DNA of 64,000 nt, taken from the NCBI RefSeq assembly GCF_029909975.1, contig NZ_CP094516.1, forward strand, positions 7,728,501 to 7,792,500, in the 5' to 3' direction. The stretch is from Bradyrhizobium sp. ISRA430 (lineage in GTDB: Bacteria; Pseudomonadota; Alphaproteobacteria; Rhizobiales; Xanthobacteraceae). The notes beneath the pieces were generated by a model. It was not told the DNA's origin and did not search any database. It was given only the letters and a program-made list of their open reading frames with translations. Of this stretch, positions 55,519 through 64,000 are shown one piece after another. Position 1 is the first letter of the stretch. The number at the start of each line of letters is the position of its first letter. Position numbers and translations under genes: made by a program.

Positions 55519-56733
55519 ATGGCGCGTATCGTCGTGCTTGGCGCCGGGTTTGCAGGGCTGTGGGCGGCGATCGGCGCCGCGCGCAAGCGCGAGGAGATCG
55601 GCGCGACCGACATCGACATTCACCTCGTCGATCGCAATCCCTATCACAACATCCGCGTGCGCAACTACGAGGTCGACCTCAGCGAGGTCGCAATTCCGCT
55701 TCCGCAATTGCTCGATCCGATCGGTATTAGCCACGGCATCGGCGAGGTCGACGCCATCGACCCGGCGCGGCGCGAGATTTCGCTGGTCACGGGCCGCGGC
55801 GACGAGACGCTGGCCTATGACCGGCTCGTGCTGGCGCTTGGCAGCGAGGTGATGCGCCCCGACATTCCCGGCCTCGCCGCGCACGGCTTCGATGTCGACA
55901 CCTACGCCGCGGCGTTACGCCTCCAGGCCCATCTCACGGCGCTCGGCCGCAGCGCGCCGTCGCCGGGACTCGCGACGGTCGTGGTCGTAGGCGCGGGATT
56001 CACCGGCATCGAGGTTGCGACCGAAATGCCGGAACGGTTGACGCGCGCCGGCATCACCGGCAGCCGCCGCGTCATCCTGATCGATCCCAACCCCGTAGTG
56101 GGCACGACCATCGGCGACCACGCGCGTCCCGTCATCGAGACCGCCTTGTCGTCGCTCGAGGTGGAGATACGTCTTGGCGTGCTGGTCGAGGCCGTCGAGG
56201 CTGCCGCCATTCGCCTGAGCTCGGGCGAGGTCATCGCCACGCAAACCGTGGTCTGGTGCGGCGGCATGCGCGCAAGTCCGCTTGCTACAAGCCTGCCCGG
56301 CGCGCGGGATCGCCTCGGCCGCCTGCTGGTCGATCCCTTCATGCGAGTTGCCGATCTGCCTGGCGTGTTCGCCGCCGGCGACGTCGCCTCGAGCGTGATC
56401 GATGGGCTGCATCCGACCGTGATGTCGTGTCAGTTCGCTCGTCCCATGGGCCGCTTCGCCGGTCACAATGTGGTGGCCGATCTAGCGGGCCAGCCGCTGC
56501 TGCCGCTGCGGATCGACTGGTACGTGACCGTGCTCGATCTCGGCGATTGGGGCGCGCTCTACACCGAAGGATGGAGCCGCGAGGTTCGCACGATTGGTGC
56601 AGCCGCGAAGGCGACCAAGCAGACCATCAACCGCAAGCGCATCTATCCGCCGCTCTCGGGAAGCAAGGACGATCTCTTCGCCGCCGCCGCGCCAACCGTG
56701 CAGGCCCCGCCGCCGACCTATGGGGCGCGGTAG
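55519..56733 (+). CDS. FAD-dependent NAD(P)H oxidoreductase (NDH-2-like)
   Basis: This 404-residue protein has two Rossmann motifs: IVVLGAGFAGLWAA at the N-terminus for FAD and TVVVVGAGFTGIEVATEM (about residues 152-169) for NAD(P)H. Further typical blocks are LVDRNPYHN, YDRLVLALGSEV and VFAAGDVASSVI. It resembles type II NADH dehydrogenases but lacks a clear C-terminal membrane helix. The electron acceptor is unknown; quinone is likely for the family. The AraC gene upstream is a candidate regulator. Confidence 0.85.
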   Translation: MARIVVLGAGFAGLWAAIGAARKREEIGATDIDIHLVDRNPYHNIRVRNYEVDLSEVAIPLPQLLDPIGISHGIGEVDAIDPARREISLVTGRGDETLAYDRLVLALGSEVMRPDIPGLAAHGFDVDTYAAALRLQAHLTALGRSAPSPGLATVVVVGAGFTGIEVATEMPERLTRAGITGSRRVILIDPNPVVGTTIGDHARPVIETALSSLEVEIRLGVLVEAVEAAAIRLSSGEVIATQTVVWCGGMRASPLATSLPGARDRLGRLLVDPFMRVADLPGVFAAGDVASSVIDGLHPTVMSCQFARPMGRFAGHNVVADLAGQPLLPLRIDWYVTVLDLGDWGALYTEGWSREVRTIGAAAKATKQTINRKRIYPPLSGSKDDLFAAAAPTVQAPPPTYGAR

Positions 56734-56801
56734 TGTCGGACTCTTGTTAGGCCGCATCATCTGCGCTGATCGTGTGACGGGGAGCTCTTGCCAAGCCCGC
56801 G

Positions 56802-56903
56802 GCGTCATCGTCCGCGAAAGCGGACGATCCAGTATTCCAGCGGCAGTGAAGGGATACGGAGAAGCTGCGGCGTACTGGATTCCCCGCCTTCGCGGGGAAT
56901 GAC
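56802..56903. repeat. compound inverted-repeat element
   Basis: CATCGTCCGC/GCGGACGATCCAGTA and TACTGGATTCCCCGC/GCGGGGAATGAC form two hairpins, and the outer arms CCAGTA/TACTGG can pair across the element. It lies between convergent genes and resembles a dispersed palindromic family of Bradyrhizobium. It is a different family from that at 43172 and 52437. Confidence 0.7.
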
Positions 56904-56961
56904 AACGGTATTTGGGGCGGCTCTATGCCGCATTCGCAGCGCAATCATCACCCCAGACATG

Positions 56962-56992
56962 AGAAAGCGCCCGTGGGGGGCGGGCGCTTTCT
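56962..56992. terminator. probable bidirectional terminator
   Basis: A stem of about 11 bp, GAAAGCGCCCG/CGGGCGCTTTC, with a G-rich loop, carries A/T pairs at its base. No long T-tract follows on either strand. It lies between the oxidoreductase gene (plus) and the small gene at 57090-57290 (minus), where a two-way terminator would fit. Confidence 0.65.
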
Positions 56993-57089
56993 GTAGTCGA
57001 CTTGGGGTTGGGGTCGTCTACATATCCACGTGGCGACTTTGGGGGGCTGGTAAAGAGCCGCGTGAATTCCTGAAACTCGTCAAAACTCC

Positions 57090-57290
57090 TTAGCGAACGA
57101 GAGATGCGTTCGAGCTTGTGATAGCGACCGGCTTGCCGGCCTTGATAACTCGGGCGGTCTGGGTCAGGCCATCGTCCGTACCCGTGCGTGCCGCGATGCC
57201 GAGGCCTGCCACCGCGATCCCTGCGACGAGCGCCACGACCACGATCTTTAGATGGGTCGAGCGATCCGCGCTGTAGATCGAGTGGTTCAT
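57090..57290 (-). CDS. small single-pass membrane protein
   Basis: This 66-residue protein has one transmembrane helix (IVVVALVAGIAVAGLGIAA, about residues 16-34) after a basic/polar N-terminus. The GGAGG site lies 6 bp before the ATG, a strong reason to accept this short gene. The short periplasmic or outside tail has no motif. Function is unknown. It stands alone, with the bidirectional hairpin at its 3' side. Confidence 0.75.
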   Translation of the reverse strand: MNHSIYSADRSTHLKIVVVALVAGIAVAGLGIAARTGTDDGLTQTARVIKAGKPVAITSSNASLVR

Positions 57291-57585
57291 GGAAGCCTCC
57301 TGCCGCCATCTACCCGAAGTAGTCGCTACCCTATTCGGGAAGGTTCATGCTTCCGGTGCCCATCAACCTAGTATTGGGTGGATTCGTTCCCAAGGGGTGA
57401 TCACAAGAGCGTGAAATTACGTGAACGGCCGCGATCGAAAGCCGCTCGTCGATGGTTCAATAATATAATTATTTCAAAGCTGTAATGTGCCTGTAAGCCG
57501 CCTCATCGACCTCTAGTCCACAGCGCGCCGGAAACTCAAAAATCATTTGCATGTGGCTGAAAAACACACGGCTTCTTAAGGCAAA

Positions 57586-59727
57586 TCAGACGCTTCCGAC
57601 CGTTTTCAATCTCGCCCTGGGGTGGATTTCGGCCTGCGACAGCACGGTGGTCTGGGCGCGGAACCGCTCGACCAGCGAGCGCACGAATGGACGGATTGCC
57701 GCGGAGGTGACCAGCACCGGCGCCTCGCCTTCGCGGGCGGCGCGCTCGAACGCCTCGCGCACGGCGGTCATGAACTCCGACAGTTTCGAGGGCTGCATCG
57801 CAAGACTGCGCTCCTCACCCTGACCGACAATGGACTCGGCGAAAGCCTGCTCCCATCTCGCTGACAGCGCGATCAGCGGCAGGTAGCCGTTGTAGGAGGT
57901 GTTCTGGGCGCAGATCTGCCGCGCCAGCCGCGCGCGGACTTGCTCGACCATGGTGGCGGGATTGCGCGAGAAGGCGAGCGAGTCCGCGATGCCTTCGAGG
58001 ATCGTGGAGAGGTCGCGGATCGAGATGCGCTCGGCCAGCAGGAGCTGCAGCACGCGCTGGATGCCGGAGACCGTGACCTGCCCCGGTACGATGTCCTTGA
58101 CCAGCTCGCTCTGCTCCTTCGGCAGTTCCTTGAGCAGCTTCTGCACCTCGCCATAGGAGAGCAGGTCGGACATGTTGGCCTTGAGCAGCTCAGTGAGGTG
58201 GGTCGAGAGCACGGTCGCGGCGTCGACGACGGTGTAGCCCTTGAGCGAGGCCTCCTCCTTGAGGCTGGCGTCGACCCAGGTCGCAGGCAGGCCGAAGGTC
58301 GGCTCGGTGGTGTGGATGCCAGGCACCTGGACCTGGTTGCCGCCGGGGTCCATGACCATGAACTGGTTCGGCCAGATCTTGCCTGTGCCGGCGTCGACCT
58401 CTTTGATCTTGATGATGTAGGTGTTGGCCTCGAGTTGGACGTTGTCGAGGATGCGCACCGCGGGCATCACGAAGCCCATCTCGATCGCGAGCGAACGGCG
58501 CAGCGCCTTGATCTGCTCGGTGAGGCGGTCGGTGCCGTCGGGACCGTTGACCAGCGGCAGCAGTGCATAGCCAAGCTCGATCTTGAGGTCGTCGATCTTC
58601 AGCGCGGCCGAGATCGGCTCCTCCGCTGCCGCGGCGCCCGGTGCGCCGGGCGTTCCGGCGGCCGGTGCGGCCTTGGCGGTTTCCTCGGCCTTGACGACGG
58701 TCTTCTTGTGGTTGCGCGCCTGCCAGGCGAGTGCGCCGGCGCCGGCGCCGAGCGCGAGGAAGGGGATGGTCGGAATGCCCGGCAGCGCGGCCAGCACCAG
58801 CATCACGGCCGAGGACATTGCGAGGGCCTGAGGATAGCCGGAGAACTGTTTCATCAACGCCTTGTCCGCCGCGCCGGAGACACCGGCTTTGGAGACAAGC
58901 AGGCCTGCGGCGGTCGAGACGATCAGCGCCGGCACCTGCGTGACGAGGCCGTCACCGACGGTCAGCAGCGTATAGCTGCGTCCGGCGTCGGCGAAGGAGA
59001 GGCCCTGCTGCGCCACGCCGATGATCATGCCGCCGACGACGTTGATGAAGACGATGAGGAGGCCGGCGATGGCGTCGCCGCGGACGAATTTGGAGGCGCC
59101 GTCCATGGCGCCGAAGAAGCCGCTCTCGTCCTCCAGCGCCTTGCGCCGCTCCTTGGCGATCTTCTCGTCGATCAGGCCCGCGGAGAGGTCGGCGTCAATC
59201 GCCATCTGCTTGCCCGGCATGGCGTCGAGGTGGAAGCGTGCGGCGACTTCGGCGATGCGGCCCGAACCCTTGGTGATGACAACGAAGTTGACGATGATCA
59301 GGATGGCGAAGACGATGATGCCGATGACGAAGTTGCCGCCCATCACGAAGCTGCCGAAGGCTTCGATGACGTGACCGGCGGCGTCCGTGCCCTCGTGCCC
59401 GTGCGACAGGATCAGGCGGGTCGAGGCCATGTTCAGCGACAGCCGCAGCATGGTCGAGATCAAGAGGATGGTCGGGAAGGCGGAGAATTCCAGCGGCGCC
59501 TGGATGAAAAGCGCCGTCATCAGGATCAGGATCGAGAGCGTGATCGAGATCGCCAGGAACAGGTCCAGCACGATCGAGGGTAGGGGCAGGATCAGCACCA
59601 CCAGGATGGTGAGGATGCCGAGCGCGAGCGCAATGTCGCCGCGCTTGAGGATGTTACCGATCTCGGCGAGGGAAGGGATGCTGGGCTTCGCGGCGCCTAC
59701 GCCTTGTCCCGCGGTGACGTCGACCAT
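57586..59727 (-). CDS. flhA: flagellar export gate protein FlhA
   Basis: The protein has 713 residues from the ATG at 59727, which has GGGAGG just upstream; the frame continues upstream but without signals. The N-terminal half has about eight transmembrane helices with the conserved FHIPEP-family stretches SAFPTILLISTMLRLSLNMA, STRLILSHGHEG and ARFHLDAMPGKQMAID, and the C-terminal half is the cytoplasmic domain (LPATWVDASLKEEASLKGYT, LRPS-less). It forms the nonameric gate of the flagellar type III apparatus. It is distant from fliI in the window but in the same core segment. Full length. Confidence 0.94.
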   Translation of the reverse strand: MVDVTAGQGVGAAKPSIPSLAEIGNILKRGDIALALGILTILVVLILPLPSIVLDLFLAISITLSILILMTALFIQAPLEFSAFPTILLISTMLRLSLNMASTRLILSHGHEGTDAAGHVIEAFGSFVMGGNFVIGIIVFAILIIVNFVVITKGSGRIAEVAARFHLDAMPGKQMAIDADLSAGLIDEKIAKERRKALEDESGFFGAMDGASKFVRGDAIAGLLIVFINVVGGMIIGVAQQGLSFADAGRSYTLLTVGDGLVTQVPALIVSTAAGLLVSKAGVSGAADKALMKQFSGYPQALAMSSAVMLVLAALPGIPTIPFLALGAGAGALAWQARNHKKTVVKAEETAKAAPAAGTPGAPGAAAAEEPISAALKIDDLKIELGYALLPLVNGPDGTDRLTEQIKALRRSLAIEMGFVMPAVRILDNVQLEANTYIIKIKEVDAGTGKIWPNQFMVMDPGGNQVQVPGIHTTEPTFGLPATWVDASLKEEASLKGYTVVDAATVLSTHLTELLKANMSDLLSYGEVQKLLKELPKEQSELVKDIVPGQVTVSGIQRVLQLLLAERISIRDLSTILEGIADSLAFSRNPATMVEQVRARLARQICAQNTSYNGYLPLIALSARWEQAFAESIVGQGEERSLAMQPSKLSEFMTAVREAFERAAREGEAPVLVTSAAIRPFVRSLVERFRAQTTVLSQAEIHPRARLKTVGSV

Positions 59728-59897
59728 GGTTGCTGCCTCCCCGCGCGATTGCCGCCCACGCGCGCCAAACGTCTGCGCGGCGGCCGATGGGCCACCGCTC
59801 CGAAAGTGAGGCACCGCACTGGCGTCCACGGGGGTTCTCCCGTTTTACGCGGCCGACGACACTCGACTTCACCCGGCAATTTTTGCCCGGTGTATGG

Positions 59898-59912
59898 TTA
59901 GCAAAGGGTTAA
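59898..59912 (+). promoter_or_regulatory. possible CtrA-binding box upstream of flhA
   Basis: TTAGCAAAGGGTTAA, followed by C, matches TTAA-N7-TTAAC with one mismatch in the first half-site. It lies about 170 bp upstream of the flhA start. Control by CtrA is inferred from the motif and from the family's known flagellar regulation. Confidence 0.4.
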
Positions 59913-59951
59913 CGGAGGGCGCGGGAGGGGACGGGCCGGGGTGTTTTTGCC

Positions 59952-60057
59952 CGTCATTCCGGGGTGCGCGTAGCGCGAACCCGGAATCCATCGTGCTGCA
60001 ATCGACGTGGAGAAAACCGATTCCGGGCTCGCGCCAAGAGGCGCGCCCCGGAATGAC
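59952..60057. repeat. compound palindromic intergenic repeat
   Basis: CGTCATTCCGGGG and CCCCGGAATGAC form the outer arms of a large inverted repeat spanning about 106 bp. Two inner hairpins, GTGCGCGTAGCGCGAAC and CGCGCCAAGAGGCGCG, lie between them. It separates divergent flhA from the convergent end of the copper operon and belongs to the dispersed repeat class seen elsewhere in the window. Confidence 0.7.
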
Positions 60058-60078
60058 CATGGTGGAATACCGACGACC

Positions 60079-60378
60079 CTACTTCGCCTTCTCCATGCGG
60101 GTCACCGTATACCCCGCCGCCGCCTCCTCGGCCTCGAACGTAACCTTGTCGCCGACCTTCACCTGCCTGAGCATGGCGGGGTCCTTGACGCGGTAGACCA
60201 TGGTCATGGGCTCATCCATGCCGAGACTCTTGGCGGGGCCGTGCTTCAACGTGATCTTGCCGGCGGCCTCGTCGATCTTCTTCACCTCGCCGCTGATGGA
60301 GGCCGCCTGTGCGCTTGAGCCCAGGGCGAGGCCCAGCGTCAGCGCGAGGGCTGTGGTCAGACGGGCGATCGATTTCAT
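60079..60378 (-). CDS. CusF-like periplasmic copper-binding protein
   Basis: The protein has 99 residues from the ATG at 60378, preceded by GGAGAG. A Sec signal ends near residue 25 (SSAQAA). The mature domain has the CusF-like fold: SGEVKKIDEAAGKITLKHGP with a potential copper histidine, LGMDEPMTMVYRVKD with copper methionines, and KVGDKVTFEAEE. In CusCFBA systems CusF passes copper or silver ions to the efflux pump. It is the last gene of a minus-strand operon; no CusA/CusB pump genes are in the window. Confidence 0.85.
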   Translation of the reverse strand: MKSIARLTTALALTLGLALGSSAQAASISGEVKKIDEAAGKITLKHGPAKSLGMDEPMTMVYRVKDPAMLRQVKVGDKVTFEAEEAAAGYTVTRMEKAK

Positions 60379-60393
60379 GATTCTCTCCATTGC

Positions 60394-60849
60394 TCACTTC
60401 ACGGTGACGTGGCCGACCATGCCGTAGTCGCGGTGGTCGGGGATCAGACAGGAAAATTCGAACTTGCCGGCCTTGGTGAACCTCCAGAGGATCTCGGCCG
60501 TCTTGCTCGGCGCGAGCCGCACGCCGTTGGGATCGTCGTGCTCCATGTGCGGATGCTTCTTCATCACCTCGGCATGGGCGAGATTCTCCTTCTTGGTGGC
60601 GAGCAGGAATTCGTGATCCTCCTTGCCGACATTGCGCAGCACGAAGCGGATCTGCTCGCCGCGTTTGACCTCGATGCTGGAGGGCTCATAGTCCATTTCG
60701 CTCATCGCGATCTCGATGGTGCGCGCGGGCTTCTTGGGATCACCGGGCTCGCCGGCCGAAAAGCTCTCGTGCCGGTGCTGTTCGTGCGCGCCGGCGGGCG
60801 CGGCCAAAAGCGAGAGTGCCGCCAGTGTGATCATCGTTTTCTTCTTCAT
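60394..60849 (-). CDS. periplasmic cupredoxin-like copper protein
   Basis: This 151-residue protein has a Sec signal (residues 1-21, ending AGA). The cupredoxin fold contains EQIRFVLRNVGKEDHEFLLA with a histidine ligand and FSCLIPDHRDYGMVGHVTVK with Cys, His and Met ligands of a type 1 copper centre. Several extra histidines and methionines (HKEQ-like HEQHRHES, MKKHPHMEHDD) suggest further metal binding. It lies 15 bp upstream of the CusF-like gene, within the copper operon. Confidence 0.85.
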   Translation of the reverse strand: MKKKTMITLAALSLLAAPAGAHEQHRHESFSAGEPGDPKKPARTIEIAMSEMDYEPSSIEVKRGEQIRFVLRNVGKEDHEFLLATKKENLAHAEVMKKHPHMEHDDPNGVRLAPSKTAEILWRFTKAGKFEFSCLIPDHRDYGMVGHVTVK

Positions 60850-60885
60850 CTTGGTCTCCAGTTGCTGGTTCGTCGAAAGGCCCGG

Positions 60886-62217
60886 TTACATCTTCATCTT
60901 GTGCGCCGGCGCGCCCGGTTGCCGCGCCGGCTCCGTCGCAGGCGAGGCGACCTCGTAGGCGACGGTGCCTTGCGGGAATTGATAGGGGCCGGGATCGCGA
61001 TAGTCGTCGCGCGCCAGCCCCGCGCGGATCTTCATTACCGTGAACATGCCGCCCATCTCGATCGGGCCGAACTGACCCGCGCCGGTCATCATTGGCAGCG
61101 TGTTGTCGGGAGCGGGCATCTCCATGTTGCCCATCGCCATGCCGGTCTGGCCCATCACCATGGCGTCGGGCGCGAGCTTGCCGACGGCGCGCGCCAGATC
61201 CTTGCGCGACACGCCGATCATGTTGCGCATGTCATGGCCCATCGCATTCATGGTGTGATGCGACTTGTGGCAGTGGAACGCCCAGTCGCCCGGATTGTCG
61301 GCAAGGACGTCGAACACGCGCACGGCGCCGACCGGCACATCGGTAGTGGTCTCCGGGTATTGCGCGCTTTCCGGAATCCAGCCGCCGTCGCTGCAGGTCA
61401 CGGCAAAGCTGTGGCCATGCAGATGGATCGGATGGTTGGTCATGCTGAGATTGCCCATGCGCACCCGCACCTTATCGCCGAGCCTGACCGGCAAGGGATC
61501 GATGCCGGGAAACACCCGCGCGTTCCAGGTCCACATGTTGAAGTCGGTCATCTCGTTGACCTTCGGCAAATAGGTGCCGGGGTCGACGAGATAGGCGCTC
61601 ATCACGAAGACGAAGTCGCGGTCGACGGGACGGAAGCTTTGATCGCGCGGATGCACGACGACCATGCCCATCATGCCCATCGCCATCTGCACCATCTCGT
61701 CGGAATGCGGGTGGTACATGAAGGTCCCGCTCTTCTTCATCTCGAACTCGTAGACGAAGGTCTTTCCGGGCGGGATATGCGGCTGGTTGAGCCCACCGAC
61801 GCCGTCCATGCCGCTCGGCACGATCATGCCGTGCCAGTGCACACTGGTGTATTCGGGCAAGCGGTTGGTGACGAAGATGCGGACCTTGTCGCCTTCGACC
61901 GCTTCGATGGTGGGGCCGGGCGACTGGCCGTTATAGCCCCACAGATTGACCTTCATGCCTTCGGCGGATTCGCGTACCACCGGTTCGGCAACGAGATGGA
62001 ATTCCTTCCAGTCGCCATTCATGCGGAACGGCAGCGTCCAGCCGTTGAGCGTGACGACGGGGCGATAGTCCGGCCCGCTCACAGGATATAGCGGCGGCTG
62101 CATCACCACCTTGTCCATGTGCGGGGCTTCCGGAATCGCTGCGGCCTGGACGCGGCCACTGATTGCCGATGCGCTGGCAAGCGCTGCGGTGCCCAAAAAT
62201 CCTCGGCGGGAAAACAT
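60886..62217 (-). CDS. multicopper oxidase
   Basis: This 443-residue protein has a Tat signal (SRRGFLGTAA with the twin arginine, cleaved near residue 26). Copper ligands are visible: HWHGMIVP and MYHPHSDE for the trinuclear centre, HPIHLHGHSF, and HCHKSHHTMNAMGHDM, which gives HCH plus a type 1 methionine. Such enzymes oxidise cuprous copper in the periplasm, as do CopA/CueO-type proteins. The sequence lacks the methionine-rich insertion seen in CueO. It sits between the TolC-like and cupredoxin genes of one operon. Confidence 0.9.
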   Translation of the reverse strand: MFSRRGFLGTAALASASAISGRVQAAAIPEAPHMDKVVMQPPLYPVSGPDYRPVVTLNGWTLPFRMNGDWKEFHLVAEPVVRESAEGMKVNLWGYNGQSPGPTIEAVEGDKVRIFVTNRLPEYTSVHWHGMIVPSGMDGVGGLNQPHIPPGKTFVYEFEMKKSGTFMYHPHSDEMVQMAMGMMGMVVVHPRDQSFRPVDRDFVFVMSAYLVDPGTYLPKVNEMTDFNMWTWNARVFPGIDPLPVRLGDKVRVRMGNLSMTNHPIHLHGHSFAVTCSDGGWIPESAQYPETTTDVPVGAVRVFDVLADNPGDWAFHCHKSHHTMNAMGHDMRNMIGVSRKDLARAVGKLAPDAMVMGQTGMAMGNMEMPAPDNTLPMMTGAGQFGPIEMGGMFTVMKIRAGLARDDYRDPGPYQFPQGTVAYEVASPATEPARQPGAPAHKMKM

Positions 62218-62229
62218 CGCTGCCTCCGT

Positions 62230-63654
62230 TCAGTGTCCGCCATCGGCAGGCGCTGCCGCGGCGATGGTTGTCGGGTTGTCGCTGCCGCCCGAGGGCGTGC
62301 CGCCGCCATTGACGGCGGTCTGCAGGTCGGACTGCGCGAGGAAGAATCTTTGCTTGGCGTCGATTGCCCCGCGCAGCGAGGCGAGGCGCTGGCGCGCCTC
62401 GGTCAGGAGCGCGAAGATATCGACCTGCATAGAGGAGAAGCGGAGCTGCATTTCCTCGGTGATGATCTTGCGCAAGGGCAGGATCTCGCGCTGATAGTGG
62501 CTCGCGATGTCGTAGGTGGAGCGGTAGACCCGGTAGGCATCGCGCGCCTCCGAGCGAACGTTGACGGCGCGCTCGGTCAGGCGATTGAAGGCGAGGTTGT
62601 AGGTCTCCGCAACCTGCCGCACGCGCACTTCGCCGCCGTCGAAGATCGGGATCTGGAACTGCACGTCGAAGCCGCGTTCGCGAAACGGCGGGCCTTCCGG
62701 ATCCTGGGTGCGGCGGGAGATGCCGGCAAGATCGAGCAAGGTGACGAAGCGTGTCGCCTCGGTGAGGTTCAGCGACTTTGCCAGCGCCGTCAACTCCAGC
62801 CGCGCGATCTGGAGGTCGATGCGATGAGCCACCGCATCGGCCTCGATTGTGGGCAGCGCGAGCGGCCGGCGCGGCAGTGGCGGCAATGCGTTGGGGAGAC
62901 GGAAATCGAGGCCATCGTCCCACAGCCCCATCAGGCGCGCGAGCCTTTCGCGCCCGCTCGTTGCCGCCTGACGCGCGCTGGCGAGGTCGGCAGTGGTCTC
63001 GGCGTAAAATACCTGCTCGCGGGCCTGGTCGAGCTTGTTGACCGATCCGGTCTCGCCGAGCTTGACAGCGAGCTGCGCGGTCGATTCCGCCGTCGACTTC
63101 GCGTCGGTCAGCAGCACCACCATTTCGTTGGCGGCGACAGCGCGGACGTAAGCGCGGCGCACCTCGGCCGCGAGCCGCAAGGTGGCAAGTGCTGCGCGCA
63201 GTTGCGCCTGGCGGAAACGGTCGCGGGCGATGTCGGAGCGGAACGGCAGGGTCGCCAGCGCAAGAATGTCGCCGACGACCTGGCGCTCGATCTCGCTCGC
63301 CCCATTGCCGCTGATGCGCGAGACGGAGAAGACGGGATTGGGCGGCAGGCTCTGTTCGACCAGATCGGTTTCGGCCAGTGCCAGCTCGTTATAGGCGGCC
63401 TGGAGTCCCCTGTTGCTGAGGAGCGCGATCTGCACCGCGGCATCGGCGCTCAGCGTGCGCGACAGCAGCCGGCGGACGGTGTCGTTCACCGCCACCTCAC
63501 CATCGGCGGAGCGCACGAAGGCGACGTCTTTCCCGATGCTCCGGCTGGTCAGCTCGGACACCGCCGTCATGCCGCTGTCCGGTGAGAACGCGGCGCAGCC
63601 GGACAGGCCAAATGCGGCAAGGGCAAGCAGGCCGCGTACAAAATGATGTACCAT
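62230..63654 (-). CDS. TolC-family outer-membrane efflux lipoprotein
   Basis: This 474-residue protein begins with a lipoprotein signal (AAFGLSGCAAF, lipidated near residue 20). The rest has the TolC repeat structure: long helical hairpins with AAVQIALLSNRGLQAAYNEL and ETGSVNKLDQAREQVFYAET in the first repeat and FDVQFQIPIFDGGEVRVRQV and NLAFNRLTERAVNVRSEARD in the second. Homologues such as CusC form the outer-membrane channel of RND metal pumps. No inner-membrane pump is present in the window, so it may use one encoded elsewhere or export differently. Confidence 0.88.
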   Translation of the reverse strand: MVHHFVRGLLALAAFGLSGCAAFSPDSGMTAVSELTSRSIGKDVAFVRSADGEVAVNDTVRRLLSRTLSADAAVQIALLSNRGLQAAYNELALAETDLVEQSLPPNPVFSVSRISGNGASEIERQVVGDILALATLPFRSDIARDRFRQAQLRAALATLRLAAEVRRAYVRAVAANEMVVLLTDAKSTAESTAQLAVKLGETGSVNKLDQAREQVFYAETTADLASARQAATSGRERLARLMGLWDDGLDFRLPNALPPLPRRPLALPTIEADAVAHRIDLQIARLELTALAKSLNLTEATRFVTLLDLAGISRRTQDPEGPPFRERGFDVQFQIPIFDGGEVRVRQVAETYNLAFNRLTERAVNVRSEARDAYRVYRSTYDIASHYQREILPLRKIITEEMQLRFSSMQVDIFALLTEARQRLASLRGAIDAKQRFFLAQSDLQTAVNGGGTPSGGSDNPTTIAAAAPADGGH

Positions 63655-63663
63655 GGCGTGCTC

Positions 63664-63948
63664 CTACCGGTCGGGCTTGAGCTGAGGCGCAACGCTGTCG
63701 TTACGTTCACGCCATGGCGCTGGTGTCGCAGGGCGCAGGCTCGTGTAGGGCGCGATCGTCGAGCGATAGTCGACGCGCGCCACCCTGGCCCTCGGATCGG
63801 CGGGGCCAGCCTCAGTTAGCGGCGCGGTTACCGGCATGCAGCCGGCCAATACGAGCGCGAGCGCGGCCAGCAGCGGCCAATTGAATCGCAAGTGTCGTCC
63901 ACGCGCCGAAGATGCGGCGGCGAACCTCGCCCCCAGAAGCGTAGCCAT
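63664..63948 (-). CDS. small putative lipoprotein at head of copper operon
   Basis: This 94-residue protein has a hydrophobic helix with a lipobox (PLLAALALVLAGC, lipidation near residue 37) after a long basic N-terminus, so the real start may be further downstream. The mature part is short and proline-rich with no recognised domain. It lies 9 bp upstream of the TolC-like gene and is probably co-transcribed; a role in metal handling is suggested only by context. Confidence 0.6.
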   Translation of the reverse strand: MATLLGARFAAASSARGRHLRFNWPLLAALALVLAGCMPVTAPLTEAGPADPRARVARVDYRSTIAPYTSLRPATPAPWRERNDSVAPQLKPDR

Positions 63949-64000
63949 GGGTAATCCCTGAACTGTCGGAGGACCAAAGGCGCACGCGCGCCAGAACGCG

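Noticed and set aside
57940..59583. 547-codon plus-strand frame opposite flhA
   Set aside because: Same antisense artefact of high GC; the FlhA motifs on the minus strand are decisive.
60409..62091. 560-codon plus-strand frame opposite the cupredoxin and multicopper-oxidase genes
   Set aside because: Antisense shadow; runs through two well-supported genes and the gap between them.
62119..63585. 488-codon plus-strand frame opposite the TolC-like gene
   Set aside because: Antisense shadow of a well-supported outer-membrane protein.

Overview
The window looks like a Bradyrhizobium-type alphaproteobacterial chromosome. The evidence is high GC, a CtrA/ChpT cell-cycle phosphorelay encoded next to chemotaxis (cheA-cheW-cheY-cheB-cheR) and flagellar export genes (fliI, fliJ, flhA), an EipA/DUF1134 envelope protein, and several families of intergenic palindromes of the kind common in Bradyrhizobium. 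From memory, not checked here, the arrangement resembles the part of the B. diazoefficiens chromosome where a large symbiosis island abuts a tRNA-Val gene.

The window has two halves that meet at a tRNA-Val(CAC) gene (32571-32645, minus strand). The left half (1 to about 32570) is accessory DNA. It starts with a four-copy operator array in front of a truncated HipB-like antitoxin remnant. Next comes an IclR-regulated uptake/catabolic cluster: a class V aminotransferase, a polar amino-acid ABC transporter and an amidohydrolase. A decayed stretch follows, with pseudogenes of DUF736, otsA, eutB and a LysR regulator, an intact DUF3422 gene, an inositol-phosphatase-like gene, and an IS256-family element with a 9-bp target duplication. 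A small block follows, made of a methyltransferase and an acetyltransferase-like membrane protein that converge and share an identical near-palindromic leader, plus a tyrosine recombinase.

The rest of the accessory half holds poorly described modules. On the minus strand lie a nitrilase-fold hydrolase with a long N-terminal extension, a winged-helix protein and a small partner. On the plus strand lies a run of exported hydrolases: a lipoprotein, a metzincin, a trypsin-like protease, an alpha/beta-hydrolase lipoprotein and a membrane-anchored DUF2235 hydrolase. The run ends with a PHP-domain/SMC-like ATPase beside the tRNA. These are the best candidates in this half for an undescribed defence or envelope system.

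The right half (32646-64000) reads as core chromosome. Its order is: a membrane coiled-coil protein, EipA, a YHS-domain protein, CysQ, ChpT, the chemotaxis operon, a glutathionylspermidine-synthase/YgiB-like/DUF350 trio, a CHAT-protease/TPR protein paired with a polytopic membrane protein, CtrA, FliI-FliJ, an ECF sigma/anti-sigma pair, an AraC regulator followed by an FAD-dependent oxidoreductase, FlhA, and a five-gene periplasmic copper-handling operon. Near-consensus CtrA boxes lie upstream of cheA, between ctrA and fliI, and upstream of flhA. GANTC (CcrM) sites are dense in the ctrA-fliI intergenic region. Together these suggest cell-cycle control of motility genes. The CHAT/membrane-protein pair is the most system-like uncharacterised unit in the core half.
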